Origin: Polyangiaceae bacterium | GTDB lineage: Bacteria; Myxococcota_A; Polyangia; Polyangiales; Polyangiaceae | DNA length: 64,000 nucleotides | NCBI GenBank assembly: GCA_020633205.1 | Contig: JACKEB010000017.1 | Coordinates: 248,001 to 312,000, forward strand | Direction: 5' to 3' | Shown here: positions 8,928 through 18,100 of the stretch, piece after piece | Layout of the letters: each line of letters starts with the position of its first letter | Position numbering within the stretch: the first letter of the stretch is position 1 | Position numbers and translations under genes: made by a program | Notes under the pieces: generated by a model | Told to the model about the DNA's origin: nothing | What the model saw: only the letters and a program-made list of their open reading frames with translations | Database searches by the model: none

Positions 8928-8948
8928 GTGTAACCATCTCAGTTACAC
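8928..8948. promoter_or_regulatory. Perfect inverted repeat GTGTAAC-N7-GTTACAC, candidate operator
   Basis: Seven-base perfect arms around a seven-base spacer, ending 13 bases before the sigma54-type promoter of the copA operon. It shares its half-sites and spacing with 7106-7126. The symmetry suggests a dimeric regulator; which one is unknown. Confidence 0.55.
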
Positions 8949-8960
8949 TGCGCTCGATCC

Positions 8961-8978
8961 TGGCACAGTCGATGCTTC
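8961..8978 (+). promoter_or_regulatory. Sigma54-type promoter before the copper operon
   Basis: TGGCACA-N4-ATGCTTC, with GG at 8962-8963 and GC at 8974-8975 separated by ten bases. Its core and flanks closely resemble the element at 7151-7168. The predicted start is near 8987, followed by AAAGGA and the ATG at 9004. Confidence 0.55.
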
Positions 8979-9003
8979 TGCGTGAGCTTGAAAGGACTAA
9001 CCG

Positions 9004-9780
9004 ATGCGCTCGATTCTCACGTTTTCTACCCTCACTCTGGCGTTCACCCTCTCGGCATGCGGTTCCAGCGGACCGAAGCCCCATGACGCTAGCACCGAGC
9101 ACCACGAAGCCGAAGCCGCGCAGGAGGACCGAGAAGCTGCGGAGCACGCGGCCCAGTACGACCCCGACGCGACAACCGTGCGTTCCCGATGTCGCCCTAC
9201 TGGGCGCGGGGTGTCCTCTACGGGTACCGCGGACGTGGAGTTCGATGTGGGGTTCTGCTGGACTTCAGTCATCAACCCTACGGCAAAACATCTGGAACAA
9301 GCGAAGCAACACCGAAAGCTCGCCGCGGCGCATCGCGCAGCGTCGCAGGCTCTGGTGCAAGCCGAGGAGAAGAGCTGCTCTGGAATTGCGCCCGACGACC
9401 GAGATATCAGTCCTTTCGAGCATGTGGATGACATTCTCCGAGTTACAAAGGTGCTGGCAGAAGAGAAGCCCGCCCTGAAAGGCGGAGCGCCAGCCGAGCA
9501 CTCGAGCGCGTTGGCAGGCGTTCGGGTCGTCTTCCGCGCCGTCCCCGGTATGACCGTCGAGAGCCTCCAGCGAGTCATCGATTGCCACTTGGCTCGAAAT
9601 GCTTCCCTGGGGCACACCGTGCCGGAAATGCCCGATTGTCCGCTTGTTCCGAACGGAATCAGCGCCAAAGCGGAGGTCGCGGACGAGGGCTTCGCGGTGC
9701 AGATCCTCGCCACCGACCCAAAGGTCGCGGACGAAGTCTACGCGCGGGCGCGGCGACTTCAGGTCGCGCATCAACACTAA
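9004..9780 (+). CDS. Cys-rich lipoprotein of the copper operon
   Basis: A 258-residue protein with a lipoprotein signal (lipobox LSAC, Cys19), followed by a His/Glu/Ala-rich segment (STEHHEAEAAQEDREAAEHAA) likely to be helical. Five further Cys residues are spread through the rest. It matches no family I can name. A clear AAAGGA site precedes the ATG. It is first in an operon whose next gene, a copper-exporting ATPase, begins 19 bases after its stop, so a role as a periplasmic metal-binding or sensing lipoprotein is plausible. The His/Glu-rich N-terminal part could bind metal; this is inference. Confidence 0.8.
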   Translation: MRSILTFSTLTLAFTLSACGSSGPKPHDASTEHHEAEAAQEDREAAEHAAQYDPDATTVRSRCRPTGRGVSSTGTADVEFDVGFCWTSVINPTAKHLEQAKQHRKLAAAHRAASQALVQAEEKSCSGIAPDDRDISPFEHVDDILRVTKVLAEEKPALKGGAPAEHSSALAGVRVVFRAVPGMTVESLQRVIDCHLARNASLGHTVPEMPDCPLVPNGISAKAEVADEGFAVQILATDPKVADEVYARARRLQVAHQH

Positions 9781-9799
9781 ACACAAAAACGAGTCTCCA

Positions 9800-12091
9800 A
9801 TGCACGACCACACCACGGGGCATACACATGCGCGGCACGTTGCAGCCGCGGGTCAGTCCGTTTCAGGGACGACTTACACATGCCCTATGCATCCCGACGT
9901 GGAGCAGGACGCGCCGGGCAGCTGCCCCAAGTGCGGGATGGCGCTCGAGCCAAAGCTGCCATCATTTCCGCATGGCACTATTTGGACCTGCCCGATGCAT
10001 CCCGAGGTCCGCAGCAATGCGCCTGGTTCGTGTCCTAAATGCGGGATGGCGCTCGAGCCGATTCAGGGCGAGCAGGAAACCGAAGCCAATCCAGAGCTCC
10101 GAGACATGTCTCGGCGCTTCTGGTTTGCGGCGGCGCTCGCGGCACCGCTGCTGCTCATTGTGATGGGAGACATGTTGCCGGGGCAGCCAGTTTCCAGCCT
10201 ACTTCCTGGGCGCACACGCCAGTTCATCGAGCTTGCGCTAGCGACGCCGGTCTGCCTTTGGTCAGCATGGCCCTTCTACGTGCGCGCGGTCTATTCTGTA
10301 CGCCGACTCAGCTTGAATATGTTCACCCTGATTGGGTTGGGGGTGAGTGTCGCCTACGTCTACAGCGTCGTCGCCACCCTCCTTCCGGGCCTGTTTCCCG
10401 AGTCCTTTCGAAGCCACGGTGGTCAGGTCGCTGTCTACTTCGAGGCCGCTGGCGTGATCGTCACTTTGATTCTGTTGGGGCAGGTGCTCGAGCTGCGGGC
10501 GCGGAGTCGCACGGGCGCGGCGATCAAGAAGCTGTTGGGCATGGCGGCCAAATCCGCACGGAGAATCAATGAAGACGGAAGCGAAGAGGACGTAGGGCTG
10601 GAGCGCGTTGAACCAGGAGACAAACTCAGGGTTCGACCGGGAGAGAAGGTACCGGTTGACGGTCGCGTGCTGGAGGGCAAGAGCACCGTTGACGAGGCGA
10701 TGGTGACAGGGGAGCCGATCCCTGTGGAAAAATCGCCAGGCGACCAAGTGATCGGTGCGACCGTAAACGGGACCGGAGTCTTGATCATCCGCGCGGAGAA
10801 GGTGGGCGCGGACACGCTCCTGTCTCGCATCGTATCGATGGTGTCTGAGGCTCAACGGAGCCGGGCCCCGATACAGAAGCTCGCCGACGTGGTGGCATCG
10901 TTCTTCGTTCCAGCGGTCATTCTGATCGCTATCTTGACGTTCGTCATCTGGTCTTTATGGGGCCCCGAACCGCCGATGGCCTATGCCCTCATCAACGCCG
11001 TCGCGGTACTGATCATTGCGTGCCCGTGCGCGCTTGGGCTTGCGACTCCGATGTCCATCATGGTCGCCACAGGCAAGGGAGCCGGCCTCGGGGTGCTGTT
11101 CAAGAACGCAGAAGCAATCGAACTCTTGCGGAAGGTCGACACACTTGTGGTCGACAAGACCGGCACGCTCACAGAGGGGCGACCCGAACTGACAACACTG
11201 GTGGCGGTGGGTGACCTGACAGACAACCAGCTGCTTTCCGTCGTTGCTGCCCTGGAGAAGGGAAGTGAACATCCTCTCGCCGCCGCACTGGTTCGCGGTG
11301 CCGAGCGACGCGGCCTCACGATTCCCGCTGCTGAAGACTTCGCCTCGGTGACCGGAAAGGGAGTTTCCGGAACGGTACAGGGCGCCACGGTCGCGCTCGG
11401 CAACCGCGCGATGATGCGGAGCCTGGATGTTGACGTGGCAGCATACGAGGCCCGTGCGGAGGAACTGCGCGCCGAGGGTCAGACCGTGATGTTCGTGTCC
11501 ATAGGGAGCCAGCTGGCTGGGCTCGTTGGAGTCGCCGATCCCATCAAGAGCAGCACGCCCGCCGCGATTCGAGCGCTTCACGCCGAAGGGCTGAAAGTCG
11601 TGATGCTGACAGGAGACAGCGAAACCACGGCTCGGGCAGTCGCAAGCAAGCTTGGAATCGACGAGGTGATCGCGGGGGTACTCCCTGACGAGAAGGCCGC
11701 TAAGGTCCGATCACTTCAGGCCGACGGGCACGTTGTTGCCATGGCTGGGGACGGTATCAACGACGCCCCCGCCCTCGCTCAGGCCCAGGTTGGGATCGCC
11801 ATGGGTACCGGGACGGACGTCGCGATGGAGAGCGCGGGCGTAACGTTGGTCAAGGGAGATCTCGGGGGCATCGTTCGCGCGCGGAAACTTTCAAAGAAGA
11901 CCATGGCGAACATCCGGCAGAACCTGATCTTCGCGTTCGGGTACAACTCCGCCGGGATCCCCGTCGCTGCCGGGCTACTTTACCCATTTTTTGGTCTGCT
12001 ACTTTCACCAATGATCGCCGCGGCGGCGATGAGCCTCAGCTCTGTTTCCGTAATCGGGAATGCGCTCCGCCTGCGGCGGGCTGAGGTGTAG
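9800..12091 (+). CDS. copA: Copper-exporting P1B-type ATPase with two HMBD modules
   Basis: Exports Cu(I) across the inner membrane at the cost of ATP. The 763-residue protein starts with two short heavy-metal-binding domains (about 25-51 and 61-87), each with the YTCPMHP/WTCPMHP and CPKCGMALEP pattern, in place of the usual CxxC ferredoxin-like domains. Eight membrane segments follow. Other motifs are VTGEPIPV (actuator), CPC in the ion path (near 408-410), the phosphorylated Asp in DKTGTLTEG (near 452), SEHPLA, and GDGINDAPAL. The YN and MSLSS residues of the last two helices are those of copper(I) pumps. The ATG at 9800 is used although the frame is open upstream, because upstream codons overlap the preceding gene. 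Confidence 0.95.
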   Translation: MHDHTTGHTHARHVAAAGQSVSGTTYTCPMHPDVEQDAPGSCPKCGMALEPKLPSFPHGTIWTCPMHPEVRSNAPGSCPKCGMALEPIQGEQETEANPELRDMSRRFWFAAALAAPLLLIVMGDMLPGQPVSSLLPGRTRQFIELALATPVCLWSAWPFYVRAVYSVRRLSLNMFTLIGLGVSVAYVYSVVATLLPGLFPESFRSHGGQVAVYFEAAGVIVTLILLGQVLELRARSRTGAAIKKLLGMAAKSARRINEDGSEEDVGLERVEPGDKLRVRPGEKVPVDGRVLEGKSTVDEAMVTGEPIPVEKSPGDQVIGATVNGTGVLIIRAEKVGADTLLSRIVSMVSEAQRSRAPIQKLADVVASFFVPAVILIAILTFVIWSLWGPEPPMAYALINAVAVLIIACPCALGLATPMSIMVATGKGAGLGVLFKNAEAIELLRKVDTLVVDKTGTLTEGRPELTTLVAVGDLTDNQLLSVVAALEKGSEHPLAAALVRGAERRGLTIPAAEDFASVTGKGVSGTVQGATVALGNRAMMRSLDVDVAAYEARAEELRAEGQTVMFVSIGSQLAGLVGVADPIKSSTPAAIRALHAEGLKVVMLTGDSETTARAVASKLGIDEVIAGVLPDEKAAKVRSLQADGHVVAMAGDGINDAPALAQAQVGIAMGTGTDVAMESAGVTLVKGDLGGIVRARKLSKKTMANIRQNLIFAFGYNSAGIPVAAGLLYPFFGLLLSPMIAAAAMSLSSVSVIGNALRLRRAEV

Positions 12092-12165
12092 GGGCACCGA
12101 GGCCACGAGCGCCGCCCCATCAGGAACCAAAACCAACATTTCCGTACAGCAACTTGGAGCACGAC

Positions 12166-12528
12166 ATGATGAAGCAAAACAAGCTAACCCTGACCTCAAT
12201 CGCAATCGCCGTGGGCGTCATCGCCCTGGGCATCGCGGGCTGCGACAAGAAAGAGACAGGCCCCGCCGCTGCCGCCGCCAGCGTAAAGGCAGCCTCGAAC
12301 AAAGTGGAGGTCGCAGCAGACGGGACCCGCTTCGACCCGCCGGTCTCCAGCGATCGCATTCCGGACGGCGCGTGGATGTGTGAGATGAAGGGCGAGGTGC
12401 ACTATGCGGCGAAGAACAAGGGAGACGGCAAGTGCCCAGTCTGCTCAATGGCGTTGGTCCAAAAGGGAACCTCGGGCTCGGGGCATATGGAGGGGATGGG
12501 GCACGCTGGAAACTCGGGCATGCACTGA
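12166..12528 (+). CDS. Small metal-binding lipoprotein (HMBD-like)
   Basis: A 120-residue lipoprotein with lipobox GIAGC. After an Ala/Lys-rich linker, the C-terminal half carries WMCEMKGEVHY and CPVCSMALVQK, a variant of the CPMHP...CPxCGM module seen in the ATPase upstream and in the CusB homologue. A His/Met-rich tail (GHMEGMGHAG...MH) follows. These Cys, His and Met residues make it a likely periplasmic copper-binding protein that could hand metal to the multicopper oxidase or efflux system. GGAG lies six bases before the first of two consecutive ATG codons. It is third in the copper operon. Confidence 0.8.
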   Translation: MMKQNKLTLTSIAIAVGVIALGIAGCDKKETGPAAAAASVKAASNKVEVAADGTRFDPPVSSDRIPDGAWMCEMKGEVHYAAKNKGDGKCPVCSMALVQKGTSGSGHMEGMGHAGNSGMH

Positions 12529-12601
12529 CGGTGGCGTGGATGCCCAGGCGTCGCCGCGGAGGCCAAGCGAGTGAACGTGCAGCGGGCGCGGTGCCCGTGA
12601 C

Positions 12602-14062
12602 ATGACGCACCGTGAACGACCAAAGCGCCGAACCCGGTTGCTCGTACTCGGGACTTCACTGGCAATTCTCGCCGCAATTCTCATCCCGCACAGCAAGACC
12701 GAGGAATCGGAGAGCGCAACTCCGGCAAGTCAGAGCGACGCCGACCGCATCGCTCTGGCTAGCGAGGTTGCTCTGGCATACCCCAAAGCCGCGCCCGTAG
12801 CCGCTTCCGTGCGGCATTTCGGGCTGCGAGCTTCAACAACTCGCTTGAACATGATTGACGGGCGAGCGCTGTCAGTTTGGGCCTACAACGGTCAAGTGCC
12901 GGGCCCGATTCTGCGTGTGCGACTTGGAGAGAAAGTGGAAGTGCAGTTCCGCAACGACCTGCCCCAGCCCACGACAATCCACTGGCACGGTGTGCGAGTC
13001 CCGAACGCAATGGACGGCGTACCCGGGGTAACCCAGAAGGCGATACCCCCTGGCGGCAGCTTCACGTATCGGTTCGTGCCAAAGGACGCGGGCACGTTCT
13101 GGTTTCACCCCCATGTTCGCGGGGCGGAACAGGTGGAGCGCGGACTCTACGGAGTGCTCGTAGTCGACGATGCCAGCTCACTCCCGTACAGCCGCGACGA
13201 AGTCTGGGTGCTTGATGACTGGCGTCTAGGCGCTGATGGGGAGATCGACCCTCGGTTCGTGACTCGACACGACCTAGCGATGGACGGCCGCTGGGGTCAG
13301 TCGGTGACTGTAAACGGGCGAAGTACTCCGCAGATGGTCGCCCGCCCCGGGGAGAGGCTGCGCTTGCGCCTAGTGAACACTTCCAACGGCCGGGTCTACC
13401 GACCTGATTTCGGGGCCCTCTCCCCTAGAGTTATCGCGGTGGACGGAATGTACACCCGAGAACCCTTGGCAATGACGGGATTCGAGCTCGCGCCGGGCAA
13501 CCGGCTCGACCTCGATCTTCAGATCCCGGTGGATTCATCTGGTCAAGTGTTCGAGGTGACAGACCACTTCACCCGACGACCGTTCACGCTTACGTCGATC
13601 GCCGTATCCGGAGAGCCCGTCGCCGCGCCGAAGTTCGTGGCGCCATCAAACGCACGAGTTCCATACTGGCAACAGGCATTCAACCGCCCCGTGGACATAA
13701 CCTATGCGCTCGACGCTCAGCGCGGGGGTCCGCATGGAATCCAGTGGACCATCAACGGTCTGCCTTGGGGCAAACACCGAGTCACGGAACTGGAGGGTGG
13801 ACGCTGGGTGAGGGTGCGATTCAGGAACGACTCGGCTCGGCTGCACCCCATGCATATTCATGGTCAATTCTTCAAGGTCATCGCAAGAAACGGGCTTGCT
13901 CAGAACACCCCCTATTTCAACGACACGGTGCTGCTTCATGCGCACGAGACCGTCGACGTTGGGATGGTACCAATTGATTGGGGACGCTGGCTAATGCACT
14001 GCCACGTCCTGGAGCACGCCGAGTCGGGCATGATGACTGAACTCCAGGTCAGCGGCGACTAG
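12602..14062 (+). CDS. Periplasmic multicopper oxidase
   Basis: Three-cupredoxin oxidase of 486 residues, likely oxidising Cu(I) to the less toxic Cu(II) in the periplasm. All four copper-ligand motifs are present: TIHWHGVR and FWFHPH in the first domain, HPMHIHG and HCHVLEHAESGMM in the last. The final motif supplies the type 1 Cys, His and Met ligands and the trinuclear-site His residues. An N-terminal basic region and hydrophobic stretch (LLVLGTSLAILAAIL) form a Sec-type signal or anchor; no twin-arginine motif is obvious apart from KRRTR. It is smaller than classical CueO and lacks its Met-rich insert. Fourth gene of the copper operon. Confidence 0.92.
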   Translation: MTHRERPKRRTRLLVLGTSLAILAAILIPHSKTEESESATPASQSDADRIALASEVALAYPKAAPVAASVRHFGLRASTTRLNMIDGRALSVWAYNGQVPGPILRVRLGEKVEVQFRNDLPQPTTIHWHGVRVPNAMDGVPGVTQKAIPPGGSFTYRFVPKDAGTFWFHPHVRGAEQVERGLYGVLVVDDASSLPYSRDEVWVLDDWRLGADGEIDPRFVTRHDLAMDGRWGQSVTVNGRSTPQMVARPGERLRLRLVNTSNGRVYRPDFGALSPRVIAVDGMYTREPLAMTGFELAPGNRLDLDLQIPVDSSGQVFEVTDHFTRRPFTLTSIAVSGEPVAAPKFVAPSNARVPYWQQAFNRPVDITYALDAQRGGPHGIQWTINGLPWGKHRVTELEGGRWVRVRFRNDSARLHPMHIHGQFFKVIARNGLAQNTPYFNDTVLLHAHETVDVGMVPIDWGRWLMHCHVLEHAESGMMTELQVSGD

Positions 14063-14113
14063 CAGTCTACATATCCTCATGGCAACACCATCCCCCCCTC
14101 GGGGAGATCACAG

Positions 14114-15118
14114 ATGAGTACTGAGATCTTGATTGTCGGTGGCTACGGTCGGGTCGGAACGCACCTCGCGCGCACACTCCTGGACCGCGGGCACGGCGTG
14201 ATAGTGGCGGGGCGCAGCGAAGCGAGCGCCGTAAGAGCCGCAGCTAGGCTCGGGTGCAGACACGCTATGATAGACCTCGAGCAGCCGCGCACCTGGGAAG
14301 CAGCGGGTATCACATGCGATGTCGTGGCATGCTGCATGGACCAGGTCGACACGCACTTCGTGCGATGGGTACTCGAGACAGGTCGTGACTACGTTGACAT
14401 CACGGCAAGCGACGAGTTCTTCAGAGCAGTCGAAGCGCTAGACTCGACCGCGATTCGAACGGGTGCATCAGCCACGCTGTCAGTGGGGTTGGCTCCCGGA
14501 ATGACCAACCTGCTGGTGAAAGCCGCCGCCACACGCTTGGACGCCTGCAGCGACGCCAGAATCGGTCTCTTCCTCGGGCTGGGTGAGAGACACGGCAGCG
14601 CCGCAATCCGCTGGTTCCTGGATAGCTTTTCGCAGACAGAAAACCGGACGGTGTTGGAGAAGGTTCGGTTCCCCAATCTCCCGTCAGCGTGCTGGGCGGC
14701 GCCTCTCGACATCGCAGACCAACACGTAGTCCAGCGCACACTTGGCTTGCCGGCCGCGCGCACGTTGGTAACCGTCGAGTCATCACGCTGGACCCGCGTT
14801 GCCGTGAAACTCGGGCCTGCACTGAAGTTGCGAGGCCTTCGGTGGCTCGTCGAGTACCTCGCACCTCACGCCCACTTCGGGTCAGAGGCGTGGGCGCTAG
14901 CTATCGAAGTCTCGGGGACACGGGGAGGAAAGAGTCAGGTGAGCCGAGCGACCCTGAACGGAAAGATCGAGGCGGAGTCCACCGCGATGATCGCGGCGCG
15001 AGTCATCGAATTACTCCCAAGTCGGCGAAGGCCCGGGGTTCACCACATCGAGCAGATCTTCGACGTCAGCGAGATCTGCTCCATCCTGAATACCGAGCCG
15101 GTGCTCATGCTGAACTAG
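14114..15118 (+). CDS. Saccharopine dehydrogenase-like NAD(P)-binding protein
   Basis: A 334-residue oxidoreductase-type protein. The N-terminal Rossmann motif is VGGYGRVGTHLARTL, with the acceptor region AGRSEASAVRA. The saccharopine-dehydrogenase-like pattern includes YVDITASDEFF and GLAPGMTNLLV. Characterised relatives act on saccharopine or carboxynorspermidine; this one may act on another amine or act as a reductase of unknown substrate. GGGGAG stands eight bases before the ATG. It is last in the copper operon, 51 bases after the oxidase, and convergent with cusA. Its link to copper is unexplained. Confidence 0.8.
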   Translation: MSTEILIVGGYGRVGTHLARTLLDRGHGVIVAGRSEASAVRAAARLGCRHAMIDLEQPRTWEAAGITCDVVACCMDQVDTHFVRWVLETGRDYVDITASDEFFRAVEALDSTAIRTGASATLSVGLAPGMTNLLVKAAATRLDACSDARIGLFLGLGERHGSAAIRWFLDSFSQTENRTVLEKVRFPNLPSACWAAPLDIADQHVVQRTLGLPAARTLVTVESSRWTRVAVKLGPALKLRGLRWLVEYLAPHAHFGSEAWALAIEVSGTRGGKSQVSRATLNGKIEAESTAMIAARVIELLPSRRRPGVHHIEQIFDVSEICSILNTEPVLMLN

Positions 15119-15126
15119 GTAAGGTG

Positions 15127-18100
15127 CTAACCCCCAACCTCCTCCGGTTGGGGGAGAGGAGCGATGGTATGCCGCTTCCACACGGCAAAAATCGCCGGGT
15201 ACACGGTCAGCTCCAACAAGAACGAAGTGACGAGCCCGCCGACCATCGGAGCCGCGATACGCTGCATGACGTCGGCGCCGGTGCCTGTGCTCCACAGCAC
15301 CGGCACGAGGCCGATCAGCGTGGTGAGCACGGTCATCAGCTTCGGGCGGATGCGTTGCGCCGCGCCTTCAACGATCGCTTCCTCCAGATCCTCCTCGCTG
15401 CGTAGCTCTCCGCGCTCGATGCGGCGCTTGTGGGCCAACGTGAGGTAGAGCAACATCACCACCCCCGTTTCTGCGTCCAAGCCGGCCAGGGCGATGATGC
15501 CGACCCACACCGCCACCGAGAGGTTGAAGCCTAGCAAGTAGAGCAACCACACGGCGCCGATCAGCGAAAAAGGCACCGCAAGCAGCACGATGGCTGTTTC
15601 CGCGAGGCTCTTCGTGTTGAAGTACAGCAGCAGCAAGACGAGCAGCAGCGTCAGCGGCACGACGTAGGTGAGCTTCTCCTTCGCGCGCTCGAAGTACTGG
15701 AACTGTCCAGCCCACTCCAAGCGCTGCCCAGCCGGTACCTTGACCCGCTCTTGAACCCGCGCCTTCGCGTCCTTGACGTAGTCAGCAATGGGGCGGCCCA
15801 CGACGTCGACAAAGACGAAGCCGACCAGCTTCCCGCTCTCACTACGCACCATCGGCGGCCCTGTCTTGAAGTCGAGGGTCGCGACTTGTGAGAGCGGGAT
15901 CTGTGCGCCGCCCGGGGTGGCGACGAGCACTTGCTCCAGGGACTCTGGATCGTCCCTGAATTCACGCGCGTAACGCACGTTGATCGGATAGCGCTCACGG
16001 CCCTCCACGGCTTCGGAGACATTGCTGCCGCCGATGGCGCTCATCACGACCATGTTGATGTCGGCGACGCTGAGCCCATGCCGCGCGGCTTCTCCCCGCT
16101 TCACCTCGAAGTCAGCGAAGAAGCCTCCCGTGGAGCGCTCAGCGAACGCGCTGCGAGTGCCAGGCAAGTCTTCGAGGGCGTGCTCGATGGAGATCGCTGT
16201 CTCTTCAATCTCCTTCAGCGAGTCTCCGAACACCTTGATGCCGAGCTGGCTCCGAATACCCGTCGCAAGCATTTCCGTGCGGGTTTGAATCGGCATCCAC
16301 CAGATGTTCGGCATGCCGGGGTACTGGAGCTTCTCGTCCATCTCCTTGACCAGGTCGTCGTAAGACAGCCCTGGGCGCCACTGATCGCGCGGCTTGAGCT
16401 GAATCGTGATCTCCGCCATGGACAGCGGAGCCGGATCCGTAGGCGTGCGAGCGCGCCCCATCTTGCCGAACACGCTCTCCACCTCCGGGAACTTCGAGAG
16501 TTGCCGATCCATGGACTGGAGCGCCGTCGTCGCCTCCCCCACGCTCATGCCAGGAGGCGCCGTAGGCATGTAGAGGATCGCGCCTTCGTTCAGTGGCGGC
16601 ATGAACTCGCTTCCCAAACGCATGAACGCTGGGATGCTGAACAACATCGCGAGCAGCGCCGCGCCGATCACCCAGTAGCGGTGGCGCACCACGCCGCGAA
16701 CCACCGGCGAGTACAGCCGGACGAGCCAGCGATTGACCGGATTGTGATGCTCGCCGCGGATTTTCCCCTTGATCAGCAGCACCGCCAATGCGGGAGTCAC
16801 CGTTACCGCGAGGATCGCAGCAAAACCCATGGAGTAGGTCTTCGTGAAGGCGAGCGGCTTGAACAAGCGCCCTTCCGTGGCCTCCAGGGTGAACACCGGA
16901 AGGAAGCTCACGGTGATGATGAGGAGCGAGAAAAAGACGCTCGGCCCGACCTCTTGCATCGCGTGCACGATGACATCAGCGCGGCTCCCCTCCCCCCCTT
17001 CATCCTGCCAAAGCTCGAGGCGTTTATGGATATTCTCGATCAAGATGATCGAGGCATCGACCATCGCACCAATCGCGACCGCAATGCCGCCGAGGCTCAT
17101 GATGCTGATCGTGAGCCCCTGGTAGTACATGGGGATGAACGCCAGGAGCACACCGAGCGGCAACGTCAACACCGGGATCAGCGCGCTGCGCGCGTGAAGC
17201 AAGAACAGGAAGATGACGATGCTAACGACGAGCATCTCTTCGAGCAGCGTGTGACGCAGCGTCTGGATCGACTCGCGGATCAAGCCAGAGCGATCGTAGG
17301 TGACCTCCAAGTGCACGCCCTCGGGCAGGCCCTGTTTGATCTCCTCCATGCGCTTGTCGACGCGCTCGATGACGTTCAGCGCATTCTCGCCGTAGCGCAT
17401 GACCACGATTCCACCGACGGTCTCACCTTGGCCATTCAGCTCAGCGACACCACGACGCATCTCAGGTCCGAGCTGCACTTCGGCGACCTCGGCCAGCGTC
17501 ACTGGCGTGCCATCGTCGCGCACCTTGAGCGGGATGCTCTCCAAGTCTGAGAGCTTCTTCACGTAGCCGCGACCGCGAATCATCTGTTCGTGACCCGCTA
17601 TTTCGATCGTGCGCCCACCGACTTCTTGATTCGCGTCGCGCACCGCGGCGATCACCTTGGTCATTGGGATACCGAAGCTACGCAGCTTGTTCGGGTCGAC
17701 GTTGACCTGGTACTGCTTCACGAAGCCACCAACGGAAGCCACCTCGGCGACGCCAGGCACGCTCTCGAGCGCGAAGCGGATGTTCCAATCCTGCAGGCTT
17801 CGGAGCTCCGACAGATCGTGTTTCCCCGAGTAATCGACGAGCGCGTATTGGTAGACCCAACCAGCGCCCGTCGCGTCTGGACCGATGCTCGGAGTCACGC
17901 CGTCAGGCAACTTGGATTGCGCGGTGTTCAGGTACTCCATCACCCGCGATCGCGCCCAGTAGATGTCGGTGCCGTCTTCGAACACCACGTACACGAAGGA
18001 CAATCCAAAGAAGGACTGCCCGCGCACCGCCTTCACCTTGGGAGCAGCGAGCAGCGTCGAGGAAATCGGATACGTGATCTGATCTTCGACCAAGTCGGGG

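Larger units (their letters stand above)
8675..9003. other. Intergenic region carrying copper-operon control elements
   Basis: No convincing gene lies in this stretch. It holds an imperfect copy of the inverted repeat (ATGTAAC-N7-GTTCAAT, 8774-8794), a perfect copy (8928-8948) and a sigma54-type promoter (8961-8978), all oriented to serve the downstream lipoprotein-copA operon. The AAGGA-type ribosome site of that operon lies at its right end. Confidence 0.6.

Noticed and set aside
15931..17550. Long plus-strand open frame opposite cusA.
   Set aside because: It is the antisense of a secure RND pump, with His/Arg-rich low-complexity translation typical of a shadow of high-GC coding sequence.
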